This document shows, one piece after another, positions 51,760 through 59,904 of a stretch of DNA of 64,000 nucleotides (position 1 is the stretch's first letter; each line of letters starts with the position of its first letter). Source of the DNA: G051903925 sp051903925 (GTDB taxonomy: Bacteria; Pseudomonadota; Alphaproteobacteria; Zavarziniales; Zavarziniaceae); NCBI RefSeq assembly GCF_051903925.1, contig NZ_CP173678.1, forward strand, positions 3,286,001 to 3,350,000. The letters are read 5' to 3'. Below the pieces are notes generated by a model. It saw nothing but the letters and a program-made list of their open reading frames with translations. It was not told the origin of the DNA and made no database searches. Both the position numbers and the translations under genes were made by a program.

Positions 51760-52266
51760 GTGGCGGACACCAGTTCGGGCCCGCGACGAAAACCGGGTGC
51801 GGCGCGCGAGAAGCGCAGCAATGCGCGGCTGGCTGCGGTCCAGGCGCTGTACCAGATCGACCTGACGGGCGGGAACGCCAACGCCGTCGTGCGCGAGTTC
51901 GCGGAGCACCGCATCGGGCCCGAGGAAGCGCAGGAAGTGCCCGACAGCGTCGACGGCCCGATGTTCGCGGGGATCGTGCGCGGGGTCGCAGCCCGGCGTG
52001 CGGAGATCGACGACCTGCTGGGCCGGGCGCTGACCCCGGCCTGGCCGCTGGAGCGGCTGGAGCGCATCCTGCGCTGCCTGCTTCAGGCGGCGACCTATGA
52101 GTTCCTGGATCGCCCGGACGTGCCGGTGCGCGTGGTGATCAACGAGTATCTGGAGATCGCCCACGCCTTCTTCTCCGGTCCGGAGACCAAGCTCGCCAAT
52201 GGCGTGCTGGACCGCCTGGCGCATGACCTGCGCCCGCATGAGTGGACGGACGCCGGGCGGGCCTGA
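51760..52266 (+). CDS. nusB: Transcription antitermination protein NusB
   Basis: RNA-binding helical protein of 168 residues that forms the NusB-NusE complex for rRNA antitermination. Recognisable segments: SNARLAAVQALYQIDLTG near 23 and AATYEFLDRPDVPVRVVINEYLEIAHAF near 115-140. GTG start at 51760. It shares one base with the thiL start, so the two are coupled. Its place between ribH and thiL is conserved in proteobacteria. Confidence 0.93.
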   Translation: MADTSSGPRRKPGAAREKRSNARLAAVQALYQIDLTGGNANAVVREFAEHRIGPEEAQEVPDSVDGPMFAGIVRGVAARRAEIDDLLGRALTPAWPLERLERILRCLLQAATYEFLDRPDVPVRVVINEYLEIAHAFFSGPETKLANGVLDRLAHDLRPHEWTDAGRA

Positions 52267-53231
52267 TGCCCCCTGGACCCGAGCCTCGGGACGGCGAATT
52301 CGCCTTCATCGCGCGGCGGCTGGCGCCGCTGGCGCGTGGCCTGCCCGGTGCCTGGGACCTGAAGGACGATGCCGCGGCGATCACGCCGCGCGCCGGCTTC
52401 GACCTGATCCTGACCAAGGACCTGATGGTCGCGGGCGTGCACTTCCTGCCCGACGATCCGGCCGACCTGGTCGCGCGCAAGCTGCTGCGCGTGAACCTGT
52501 CGGACCTGGCGGCCAAGGGGGCGGTGCCGCTGGCCGTCATGCTGGGCCTGTCCGTGCCGCGCGCCCCGGAGCGCGCCTGGCTTGAGCGCTTCGTCGACGG
52601 CCTGGCCCAGGACCTGGCGACCTATGGCATCGGCCTGCTGGGTGGCGACACCACGGCAACGCCCGGCCCCGTGACATTGTCCCTGACCGCCATCGGCGAG
52701 GTGCCGCGGGGCACGGCGATCCGCCGCCTGGGCGCCCGTGTGGGCGACCGCGTGTGCGTGACGGGGACAATCGGCGATGGGGCCTTGGGCCTCAAGGTGT
52801 TGCAGGACGAACTGGCTGTGGACAAGTCGGCGGCGGACTGGCTGGCGGGCCGTTACCGCCTGCCCACGCCCCGCCTGGCGGAGGGGCTGGCGCTGCGCGG
52901 CCTGGCCCATGCCTGCGCCGATATCTCGGACGGCCTGGTTGCCGACCTGGGCCATGTCTGCGCCGTCTCCGGCGTGGGCGCGCGCATCGACCGGGAGGCG
53001 GTGCCGCTGTCGCCGGCCGCGCAGGCGGCGGTTGCGGCGGATGCCGGGCTGTGGCCCGCGATCCTGAACGGCGGTGACGACTACGAACTGGTGTTCACGC
53101 TTGACCCGCAGGCGACGCCGCCGCCCTTTGCCCGGGTCATCGGCACGATCGTTGCGGGGCAGGGGGTGGTGGTGGTCGATCGCACCGGAGAGCCCATGGC
53201 GCTGAGCCGGGCGGGGTGGCAGCACTTCTGA
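52266..53231 (+). CDS. thiL: Thiamine-monophosphate kinase
   Basis: ATP-dependent kinase of 321 residues turning thiamine monophosphate into TPP. It has KDDAAAITP near 35, the metal site TKDLMVAGVHF near 52, RVNLSDLAAKGAVP near 80, GGDTT near 125 and CADISDGLVADLGHV near 222. The ATG shares its A with the nusB stop. It provides the TPP that the riboswitch at 44057-44135 senses. Confidence 0.95.
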   Translation: MPPGPEPRDGEFAFIARRLAPLARGLPGAWDLKDDAAAITPRAGFDLILTKDLMVAGVHFLPDDPADLVARKLLRVNLSDLAAKGAVPLAVMLGLSVPRAPERAWLERFVDGLAQDLATYGIGLLGGDTTATPGPVTLSLTAIGEVPRGTAIRRLGARVGDRVCVTGTIGDGALGLKVLQDELAVDKSAADWLAGRYRLPTPRLAEGLALRGLAHACADISDGLVADLGHVCAVSGVGARIDREAVPLSPAAQAAVAADAGLWPAILNGGDDYELVFTLDPQATPPPFARVIGTIVAGQGVVVVDRTGEPMALSRAGWQHF

Positions 53232-53334
53232 CCAGGCTTGTGGCGCCATCGGTCAACGAACTGGCGCGAACGGTCAATCACACAGTCCGCGGCGGCCTGT
53301 AGCGTCGGTCCCGCAAGAAAAACGGGAGGAGCAG

Positions 53335-53871
53335 ATGAGCCGCCATTTCGGACCGATTCGCCAGAACGGCTATGTGGTCGAGGACCTGGACGCCGCGCTG
53401 CGGCATTGGACCGAGGTCCTGGGCATCGGGCCGTTCTTCAAGATCCCGCACATTCCGCTCGACTTCTATGAGTACCGCGGGAGCCGCGTCGACCTGGACC
53501 TGTCGATCGCCATCGGCAATTCCGGCGACCTGCAGATCGAACTGATCCAGCAGCACAATGACGCGCCGTCGCCCTATCGCGACCACCTGCTGGCACGCGG
53601 GCCTGGACTGCAGCACGTCTCGGGCTGGAGCGAGGATTACGAGGCGGACATCGCGCGCCTGGCGGGCCTGGGCTATCGCCCGGCGGCACAGGGCAAGATC
53701 CGCGGTGCCGCCCGCTTCATCTACTACGACACGGATGGGGCGCCGGGCGGCCATCCGGGCAGCATGATGGAACTGTCGGACCTGCGGCCTGGACGGGCGC
53801 TGCTCCAGGCGGTGCGCGATGCCGCCATCGGCTGGGACGGCCGCGACCCGGTGCGCCTGATCGCCATGTAA
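53335..53871 (+). CDS. VOC-family protein (glyoxalase/epimerase-like)
   Basis: Protein of 178 residues of the vicinal-oxygen-chelate superfamily, single module pair. N-terminal FGPIRQNGYVVEDLDAAL and IELIQQHNDAPSPYRDHL resemble glyoxalase/methylmalonyl-CoA epimerase-like members. Candidate metal ligands are E79 (QIELIQ), H98 (LQHVSGW) and E146 (MMELSD). The usual first histidine appears replaced by N12 or is missing, so function is uncertain. It lies alone after the rib-thiL operon. Confidence 0.75.
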   Translation: MSRHFGPIRQNGYVVEDLDAALRHWTEVLGIGPFFKIPHIPLDFYEYRGSRVDLDLSIAIGNSGDLQIELIQQHNDAPSPYRDHLLARGPGLQHVSGWSEDYEADIARLAGLGYRPAAQGKIRGAARFIYYDTDGAPGGHPGSMMELSDLRPGRALLQAVRDAAIGWDGRDPVRLIAM

Positions 53872-53907
53872 CCCATCCTTAAGCATGGGCGCGGCACGCT
53901 GGGCCGC

Positions 53908-54405
53908 GTGAAGAAGAAGACCATGATCATGATCGTCGGGGCGACGCTGCTGCTGGGCGGCGGCGGGGCCGGGGCCTTCTTCTTCCTGATGCCGCAGGAG
54001 CCGCCCGACCCCGAAGCCGTCGCCCGGGCCGAGGCGGCGGCCGAGGACGCGGCCGACAAGGCGGCGGAGGACAATCCGTTCTTCGTCGAGCTTGATCCCC
54101 TGCCGGTGCCCATCACCCGCAACGGCCGGGTGCAGCACTATCTCTATATCTCCCTGGTGGTCGAGGTCCGGGACGAGCCGTCGCGCCAGGTGGTGCACGG
54201 GATCAAGCCGCAGCTGCGCGCCGCCATGCTGCAGGCGGCCTCGGCCACGGCGCTGGCCCGCCTCAACGACCGCTACGACCCCAAACGGCCGGAGATCGAG
54301 CTGGAGGCCTTTGCCGAGCAGGTCCGGGCAGAGATCAATACCCTGACCGGGAAGCGCACGGCCCGCCGTGTCCTTGTCAAACAGGTGGTCCCGGGACCCG
54401 CCTGA
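53908..54405 (+). CDS. FliL-like membrane-anchored protein
   Basis: Protein of 165 residues with one N-terminal membrane span (about 5-27: MIMIVGATLLLGGGGAGAF), an acidic alanine-rich linker (about 30-55), and a periplasmic domain with the FliL-like pattern YLYISLVVEVRD and a C-terminal RRVLVKQVVPG. FliL supports the flagellar stator. No other flagellar gene is in the window, so this could be an orphan FliL homologue with another job. GTG start at 53908. Followed by a palindrome at the stop codon. Confidence 0.65.
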   Translation: MKKKTMIMIVGATLLLGGGGAGAFFFLMPQEPPDPEAVARAEAAAEDAADKAAEDNPFFVELDPLPVPITRNGRVQHYLYISLVVEVRDEPSRQVVHGIKPQLRAAMLQAASATALARLNDRYDPKRPEIELEAFAEQVRAEINTLTGKRTARRVLVKQVVPGPA

Positions 54406-54419
54406 ACGAACATCGTTCA
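54403..54419. promoter_or_regulatory. Inverted repeat overlapping the FliL-like stop codon
   Basis: TGAACG-N5-CGTTCA, perfect 6-bp arms. Shares the GAACG/CGTTC half-sites of the palindromes at 9869-9881 and 34681-34691 but with a longer spacer. It may be a hairpin or a binding site. Confidence 0.3.
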
Positions 54420-54465
54420 TCAATTCCGCACCGAACACTGTAAATACGCGCCACGCGATACAGAC

Positions 54466-54479
54466 CGACCGGTAGGTCG
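54466..54479. promoter_or_regulatory. Inverted repeat in the hppA upstream region
   Basis: CGACC-GGTA-GGTCG, within ACCGACCGGTAGGTCGT. This GACC/GGTC layout resembles many TetR-type operators. It lies 112 bases upstream of the hppA ATG. Confidence 0.3.
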
Positions 54480-54591
54480 TTAAATTCCCCCGCGACGTTG
54501 CGCCCCATCTGCAAGTCTGGCACGGTTCCACGCGCTCTGCGGCCTGAGGGTTGTGGTCGCCAATGACGTGTCTTGTTTGGGGGGAAACTAG

Positions 54592-56700
54592 ATGGAAGCG
54601 GGTCTCTGGTTCGCTGTCGGTTGCGGTTTTCTTGCATTGCTCTATGGCCTGGTAACGGCACGGTCGGTTCTTGCGGCAAGCCCTGGCAACGAGACGATGC
54701 GCGGCATCGCCGCCGCCATCCAGGAGGGCGCCAGCGCCTATCTCAATCGCCAGTACACCACGATCGGCATTGTCGGCGTGGTCATCGCGATCCTGGTTTC
54801 GGTCCTGCTGGGCTGGCATGTCGGCGTCGGCTTCGTGGTCGGCGCGGTGCTGTCGGGGCTGGCCGGCTATATCGGCATGAACATCTCGGTCCGCGCCAAC
54901 GTGCGCACGGCCGAAGCGTCCCGCCAGGGCCTGGCGGCCGGACTGGACATTGCCTTCCGCTCGGGCGCGGTGACAGGCATGCTGGTCGCGGGCCTGGCCC
55001 TGCTGGGCGTCGCCGGGTACTACTGGTTCCTGATCGGGCAGGGGGCGTCGGGCCGTCTCCTCATCGATTCGCTGGTGGCGCTTGGCTTCGGTGCGTCGCT
55101 GATCTCGATCTTCGCGCGCCTGGGCGGCGGCATCTTCACCAAGGGTGCGGACGTGGGCGCCGACCTGGTGGGCAAGGTCGAAGCCGGCATCCCCGAGGAT
55201 GACCCGCGCAATCCCGCCGTGATCGCCGACAACGTGGGCGACAATGTGGGCGACTGCGCCGGCATGGCGGCCGACCTGTTCGAAACCTATGCCGTGACCA
55301 CGGTCGCGACCATGGTCCTTGCCTCCATCTTCTTCGCCGGGGCTGCCAACCTGCCCAACCTGATGGTCTATCCGCTGGCCATCGGCGGGTCGTGCATCAT
55401 CACGTCGATCATCGGCACCTTCTTCGTGAAGCTGTCGGCCGACAACAACATCATGAAGGCCCTGTACAAGGGCTTCATCGCCGCCTCCGTCCTGTCGCTG
55501 GCGGCGATCGGCGCCGTCACCTACTGGCTGATCGGCTTCGACACCGCCTTCGTGGTCGGCGCGCAAGGCTTCACCGGCCTCAGCCTGTTCTGGTGCGCGG
55601 TCACGGGCCTTGCGGTCACCGGCCTGATCATCTGGGTCACCGAGTACTATACCGGTACGGGCTATCGGCCGGTGCGCTCGGTCGCCCAGGCCTCGACCAC
55701 AGGCCACGGCACCAACGTGATCCAGGGCCTGGCCGTGTCGATGGAGGCGACGGCTGCGCCGGCGATCATCATCTGCGTCGCCATCATCGTCTGCTACCTG
55801 CTGGCCGGCCTGTTCGGCATCGCGATCGCGGTCACCAGCATGCTGGCCCTGGCCGGCATGGTCGTGGCGCTGGATGCCTATGGTCCCGTCACCGACAATG
55901 CCGGCGGCATCGCCGAGATGTCGGACCTGGACAAGTCGGTGCGCGTCACGACCGACGCGCTGGACGCGGTGGGCAACACGACCAAGGCGGTGACCAAGGG
56001 CTATGCCATCGGTTCGGCGGGCCTGGGCGCGCTCGTCCTGTTCGCGGCCTATACCTCCGACCTCAACTACTTCATCACCAACTCGGCCCAGTTCCCGTAC
56101 TTCGCGGGCGTGCAGCTCAACTTCTCGCTGGACAATCCCTATGTCGTCGTCGGCCTGCTGATCGGCGGCCTGCTGCCCTACCTGTTCGGGGCCATGGGCA
56201 TGACGGCGGTGGGACGCGCCGCCGGCTCGGTCGTCGAGGAGGTGCGCCGCCAGTTCCGCGAGATCCCGGGCATCATGGAGCGGACCGGCAAGCCCGACTA
56301 TGGCAGGGCGGTCGACCTGCTGACCAAGTCGGCGATCCGCGAGATGATCATCCCCTCGCTGCTGCCGGTGCTGGCGCCGGTGGTGCTGTACTTCATCATC
56401 TTTGCCATTGCCGGCAAGTCGGCGGCCTTCTCGGCCGTGGGCGCCATGCTGCTGGGCGTGATCGTCACCGGCCTGTTCGTGGCGCTGTCCATGACGGCGG
56501 GCGGCGGCGCCTGGGACAATGCCAAGAAGTACATCGAGGAGGGCCATTTCGGCGGCAAGGGCTCCGACGCGCACAAGGCGGCGGTGACCGGCGACACGGT
56601 GGGCGACCCGTACAAGGACACGGCCGGCCCCGCGGTCAACCCGATGATCAAGATCACCAACATCGTGGCTTTGCTGCTGCTGGCGATCCTGGCGCACTGA
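54592..56700 (+). CDS. hppA: Membrane-bound H+-pumping pyrophosphatase, K+-independent type
   Basis: Ion pump of 702 residues with about 16 membrane spans; couples hydrolysis of pyrophosphate to proton export. The catalytic loop GGIFTKGADVGADLVGKVE and DDPRNPAVIADNVGDNVGD near 180-220 carries the substrate-binding acidic residues; a second loop near 650 (GDTVGDPYKDTAGPAVNP) completes the site. Lysine K465 in GNTTKA occupies the position that is alanine in K+-dependent enzymes, so it should not need K+. A strong terminator follows. Confidence 0.95.
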   Translation: MEAGLWFAVGCGFLALLYGLVTARSVLAASPGNETMRGIAAAIQEGASAYLNRQYTTIGIVGVVIAILVSVLLGWHVGVGFVVGAVLSGLAGYIGMNISVRANVRTAEASRQGLAAGLDIAFRSGAVTGMLVAGLALLGVAGYYWFLIGQGASGRLLIDSLVALGFGASLISIFARLGGGIFTKGADVGADLVGKVEAGIPEDDPRNPAVIADNVGDNVGDCAGMAADLFETYAVTTVATMVLASIFFAGAANLPNLMVYPLAIGGSCIITSIIGTFFVKLSADNNIMKALYKGFIAASVLSLAAIGAVTYWLIGFDTAFVVGAQGFTGLSLFWCAVTGLAVTGLIIWVTEYYTGTGYRPVRSVAQASTTGHGTNVIQGLAVSMEATAAPAIIICVAIIVCYLLAGLFGIAIAVTSMLALAGMVVALDAYGPVTDNAGGIAEMSDLDKSVRVTTDALDAVGNTTKAVTKGYAIGSAGLGALVLFAAYTSDLNYFITNSAQFPYFAGVQLNFSLDNPYVVVGLLIGGLLPYLFGAMGMTAVGRAAGSVVEEVRRQFREIPGIMERTGKPDYGRAVDLLTKSAIREMIIPSLLPVLAPVVLYFIIFAIAGKSAAFSAVGAMLLGVIVTGLFVALSMTAGGGAWDNAKKYIEEGHFGGKGSDAHKAAVTGDTVGDPYKDTAGPAVNPMIKITNIVALLLLAILAH

Positions 56701-56771
56701 CGGCGCGGCATGGGCCGGGGCGGGCGACCGTCCCGGCCCATACCGCCCTAACAGGGTCCCGCAACGAAAAT

Positions 56772-56806
56772 GGGCCGGCCTCCTGGTGGGGGCCGGCCCT
56801 TTCTCG
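56772..56806. terminator. Rho-independent terminator between hppA and bamE
   Basis: GGGCCGGCC (56772-56780) pairs with GGCCGGCCC (56791-56799), followed by TTTCTCGTTT on the plus strand. On the minus strand the stem is followed by ATTTTCG, so it can end both convergent transcripts. Confidence 0.85.
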
Positions 56807-56840
56807 TTTGCGGGACCAGGCGCGCCGAAGCGCCTGACGG

Positions 56841-57314
56841 CTACTCGCCGCTGGCTGCCTGGTTGAACTTGCCGAAATTGCCGAAGAGCTGACCGAAAAA
56901 GGTCAGCTCCTTGCCGCGGGTGGGCGTGGTGCGCTGGACCAGGGCAACCTGCTGGCCGTCCTCAAGCGTATAGTTGCGTACGTTCTCGACCAGGCCCTGG
57001 CGGTCGAAGTCGATCTCCAGGATGGTGCGCTCCAGAACCTCGGGCCGGAAGAAGGCCTCGCTCTCGGTCCGGGTGCTGACATAGTACCAGGTGCGGTCGT
57101 TGAACGTGGAGCGGACGCTGGGCGTGCCCAGCGCGCGGGTGATCGATTCGCGATTGTCGACGCCCGGCTTGATCCGTTCGACCTGGGCGGGATCGGGGAC
57201 GTAGCCGCGCTGGTCGATCGTCGGCGTGCAGGCCTGCACGGCAAGCGTGAGGCCCAGCAGGACCGCGGGGACAGCCAATGCGCGCAGCGGCGGCAGACGG
57301 AAGGTACGCACCAT
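56841..57314 (-). CDS. bamE: Outer membrane assembly lipoprotein BamE (SmpA)
   Basis: Lipoprotein of 157 residues, part of the BAM complex that inserts outer-membrane proteins. The signal peptide (about 1-28) ends with lipobox AVQAC, making C29 the lipidated residue. The SmpA/OmlA domain includes VERIKPGVDNRESITRALGTPS near 46-67 and DRTWYYVSTRTE near 73. An ATG 12 bases upstream is possible. Divergent from the bc1 chaperone gene, as in many alphaproteobacteria. Confidence 0.9.
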   Translation of the reverse strand: MVRTFRLPPLRALAVPAVLLGLTLAVQACTPTIDQRGYVPDPAQVERIKPGVDNRESITRALGTPSVRSTFNDRTWYYVSTRTESEAFFRPEVLERTILEIDFDRQGLVENVRNYTLEDGQQVALVQRTTPTRGKELTFFGQLFGNFGKFNQAASGE

Positions 57315-57321
57315 GGCGGGG

Positions 57322-57350
57322 ACCATGCCGATTGACCTGAAGGGTGTCAA
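57322..57350 (-). promoter_or_regulatory. Candidate bamE promoter
   Basis: TTGACA (57345-57350 on the minus strand), 17-base spacer, then CATGGT. The -35 is perfect and the -10 weak. It would start transcription at or next to the bamE ATG (57314), implying a leaderless message. Confidence 0.3.
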
Positions 57351-57476
57351 TGTGGCCACAGGTCCCCGGCGTGACGGCCGCGCGATCTCTGCGTGCGATG
57401 CGCGCGACAGGGTGCGGCGCCGCTTCCCGGGCGGACCCCTGTCATTCGCCACGCGCTTCACGATATGAGAGGGACC

Positions 57477-58025
57477 ATGGTCTTGAATCTCTTTCGCAAG
57501 CGGGGCTGGGCAGACCAGGCCCATGCGCTGTACCGCGATGTCGTGGCCCAGGCCCGGCAACCGGGCTTCTATGCCCGCCTGGGTGTGCCGGACACGCTGG
57601 ATGGCCGGTTCGACATGCTCTCCCTCCATGCCTTCCTGCTGATGCACCGCCTCAAGGGCGTGGAGCAGGCCAAGGACCTGGCCCAGGCCGTGTTCGACCT
57701 GATGTTCGCCGACATGGACCAGTCCCTGCGCGAAATGGGCGTGGGCGACCTGTCGGTGGGCAAGAAGGTGAAGCAGATGGCGCAGGCCTATCTGGGCCGC
57801 GTCGCCGCTTATGACCAGGCGCTGGGCGAGGGCGGCGAGGGTGAGGCCGACGGCGCCCTGGCCCAGGCCCTGCGCCGCAACATCTATCGCCAGGGCGAAC
57901 CCCAGGAGTCCTATGTGACCGGGATCGAGGCCTATGTCCGGCGGGAGATCGCCCATCTGTCGACCGTCCCGGACGGCACCTTCCTGGCCGGCCGCATTCC
58001 TTTTTCTGGACCGCCCGCGCCATGA
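57477..58025 (+). CDS. Ubiquinol-cytochrome c reductase chaperone (CBP3-like)
   Basis: Protein of 182 residues of the ubiquinol-cytochrome c chaperone family, which helps assemble the cytochrome bc1 complex. Family segments: ALYRDVVAQARQPGFYARLGV near 18-38, FDMLSLHAFLLMHRLKG near 45 and FDLMFADMDQSLREMGVGDLSVGKKVK near 75-100. Start at the ATG behind GAGAGGG. The yceD gene overlaps its end by 4 bases (ATGA), so the two are coupled. Confidence 0.9.
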   Translation: MVLNLFRKRGWADQAHALYRDVVAQARQPGFYARLGVPDTLDGRFDMLSLHAFLLMHRLKGVEQAKDLAQAVFDLMFADMDQSLREMGVGDLSVGKKVKQMAQAYLGRVAAYDQALGEGGEGEADGALAQALRRNIYRQGEPQESYVTGIEAYVRREIAHLSTVPDGTFLAGRIPFSGPPAP

Positions 58026-58540
58026 CGACCGAACCGCAGCCCGAGTTCCCCCACATCGTCCGCGTCGAGTCGCTGAAGGGCGCGCCGCGCCGGTTGGACC
58101 TGAGTGCCGACGACGCCCAGCGTGCCGCCCTGGCCCGACGCTATGGCGTGCTGGCCGTGGACAGCCTGGTGGCCAGTCTTGAGGTGCGGCCGTTCCGCGC
58201 CCTGGGGATGAGCGTGCGGGGCACGGTCACCGCCCGGCTGCAGCAGACCTGCGGCATCACGCTGGAGCCGATGGCGACCGAGGTGGTGGAGGCGATCGAC
58301 GCCCGTTTCCTGCCTGACTCGATGATCGAGCCCGAGGCGGAGGAGATGCTGGACCCCGATGCGCCCGACCCGCCGGAACCGATGGCGGAGGGCGGGGTCG
58401 ATGTCGGCGAGCTGGTGGCGCAGCACGTCGCCCTGGGCATCGACCCGTTCCCCCGGCGCAGCGACGCGGTGCTGAACTTCACCCCCGACCCGGAGGAGAA
58501 GCCGCCCAACCCGTTCTCCGTCCTGCAGTTCCGCAAGTAG
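58022..58540 (+). CDS. yceD: YceD (DUF177) family protein
   Basis: Protein of 172 residues of the DUF177 family, linked in other organisms to rRNA processing or large-subunit assembly and usually encoded just before rpmF. It includes the RLQQTCGITLEPM segment (cysteine motif), an acidic stretch near 115-130, and GVDVGELVAQHVALGIDPFPR near 125-148. Here rpmF is 3.6 kb away because three other genes intervene. Adenylate cyclase starts 20 bases after its stop. Confidence 0.88.
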   Translation: MTTEPQPEFPHIVRVESLKGAPRRLDLSADDAQRAALARRYGVLAVDSLVASLEVRPFRALGMSVRGTVTARLQQTCGITLEPMATEVVEAIDARFLPDSMIEPEAEEMLDPDAPDPPEPMAEGGVDVGELVAQHVALGIDPFPRRSDAVLNFTPDPEEKPPNPFSVLQFRK

Positions 58541-58560
58541 CACCGGAAACCTGCCGGCAG

Positions 58561-59901
58561 ATGCGGGGACCAGACGCCCTGGAGCTGAGTGCCACCTTCC
58601 GGCAGGAGGAGGCCTGGGGGGTCCGCATCTCGTCCATCGGCCGCTTCGTGGTCCTGGGGGCCATCGGCATCTGGGTCCTGTTGAACGTCACCCCGGGCAA
58701 CCTCCTGCTGCCGCTGCTGCTCATTGGCGCGATGCTGGTGACGAGCGCGCTGCACCTGTGGCTGGGCCTGCGGCGCCCGGGCAGCATCGGCTGGCCGCTC
58801 GCCCTCTACGCGGTCGAGGTGGCGATGGTGACCTGGGTGATCGCGACGCCCAATCCCGCCGCGACCGCGGCCCTGCCGGTCCAGGCACCTTTCCGCTTTG
58901 CCTGGAAGGAATTCCTGGTGGTGCTGGTCGCGCTGACGGCCTTCTCCTACCGGCCGCAGTTCGTGGTCGGCGTCGGCCTGCTGGCGGCAGGCGCCTGGGC
59001 CGCCTGGACGGCCTGGATCCTGGCGCGACCGGACACCGTGACCTTTGCCGACCTGCCGGCGGACCCCACGCGGGAGCAGCTCTTCAGCCTCATGGCGGAT
59101 CCGCACTTCTTTGACGCCTCCGCCCGCTATGCCGAGATCCTGGCGATCCTGCTGACGGCGGGCCTGATCGCCGGGGCGGTGTGGCGGGCCCGGCGGGTGG
59201 TGCGGGTGCAGGCCGCCCTGGAACGGGACCGGGAGCGCGACCGGCAGGAGGCCGCCTTCGTGCGGGAGACCTTTGGCCGCTATGTGCCCGAGAGCGTGGC
59301 GCGCGTCCTGATCGCCGACCATGGCGCCCTGGTGCCCGAGGTGCGCACCGCGACCATCCTGTTCTGCGATATCGAGGGCTTCACCGCGCTGGCCGAGCGA
59401 CTGCCGCCGGATCGCCTGGTCGCGGTGCTCAACGCCTATTTCGAGGCGATCGCGGGCGCGCTGATGGCGGCCGGGGGCGTCATCAACCAGTTCCAGGGGG
59501 ATGCGGTGCTGGCCACCTTCAACGTTCCCGTGGCCGATCCGGACCATGCGGCCCACGCCGTCCGTGCCGCGACCACCATTGCCAGGCTGGTGCAGGCGCA
59601 GGACTTCGCGGGCGAGCGGCTGAAGGTGCGCATCGGCATCAACACGGGCGAGGTCGTGGCCGGCGCCTTTGGCGCGCGCAGCCGCCTGAACTATACCGTC
59701 CACGGCGACGCTGTGAACGTGGCGGCGCGCCTGGAGCAGATGAACAAGACTCTGGGCACGCGGATCCTGCTGACCGAGCAGACCTGGACCCTGCTGGACC
59801 CGGGGCACGAGGCCCTGGCCGATTGCGCCCGCGTGGGCACGCTGAGCGTGCGGGGCAAGTCGGCGCCGGTCAGCCTCTATGCCCTGGCCTGTGTGGAGTG
59901 A
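58561..59901 (+). CDS. Membrane-bound class III adenylate/guanylate cyclase
   Basis: Nucleotide cyclase of 446 residues. About six membrane spans occupy residues 25-210, then a helical linker rich in Arg/Glu (about 215-240), then the cyclase domain (about 255-440). Metal-binding D270 (LFCDIEGFT) and D314 (FQGDAVL) are both present; the GDAVNVAARLEQMNK segment carries the transition-state residues. It is similar to CHASE/MASE-less cyclases of alphaproteobacteria. The short gap to yceD implies co-transcription. cAMP as product is the default guess. Confidence 0.9.
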   Translation: MRGPDALELSATFRQEEAWGVRISSIGRFVVLGAIGIWVLLNVTPGNLLLPLLLIGAMLVTSALHLWLGLRRPGSIGWPLALYAVEVAMVTWVIATPNPAATAALPVQAPFRFAWKEFLVVLVALTAFSYRPQFVVGVGLLAAGAWAAWTAWILARPDTVTFADLPADPTREQLFSLMADPHFFDASARYAEILAILLTAGLIAGAVWRARRVVRVQAALERDRERDRQEAAFVRETFGRYVPESVARVLIADHGALVPEVRTATILFCDIEGFTALAERLPPDRLVAVLNAYFEAIAGALMAAGGVINQFQGDAVLATFNVPVADPDHAAHAVRAATTIARLVQAQDFAGERLKVRIGINTGEVVAGAFGARSRLNYTVHGDAVNVAARLEQMNKTLGTRILLTEQTWTLLDPGHEALADCARVGTLSVRGKSAPVSLYALACVE

Positions 59902-59904
59902 CCG

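Noticed and set aside
53278..56697. Open frame of about 1140 codons opposite hppA
   Set aside because: Same kind of shadow, very rich in Asp, His, Arg and Gln, with no domain; hppA is unmistakable on the plus strand.
56886..56909. Perfect inverted repeat GAGCTGACC-N6-GGTCAGCTC resembling a terminator
   Set aside because: It lies inside the bamE reading frame near its 3' end, with no T-run after the stem; the real terminator is at 56772-56806. It could affect the bamE mRNA but there is no evidence for that.
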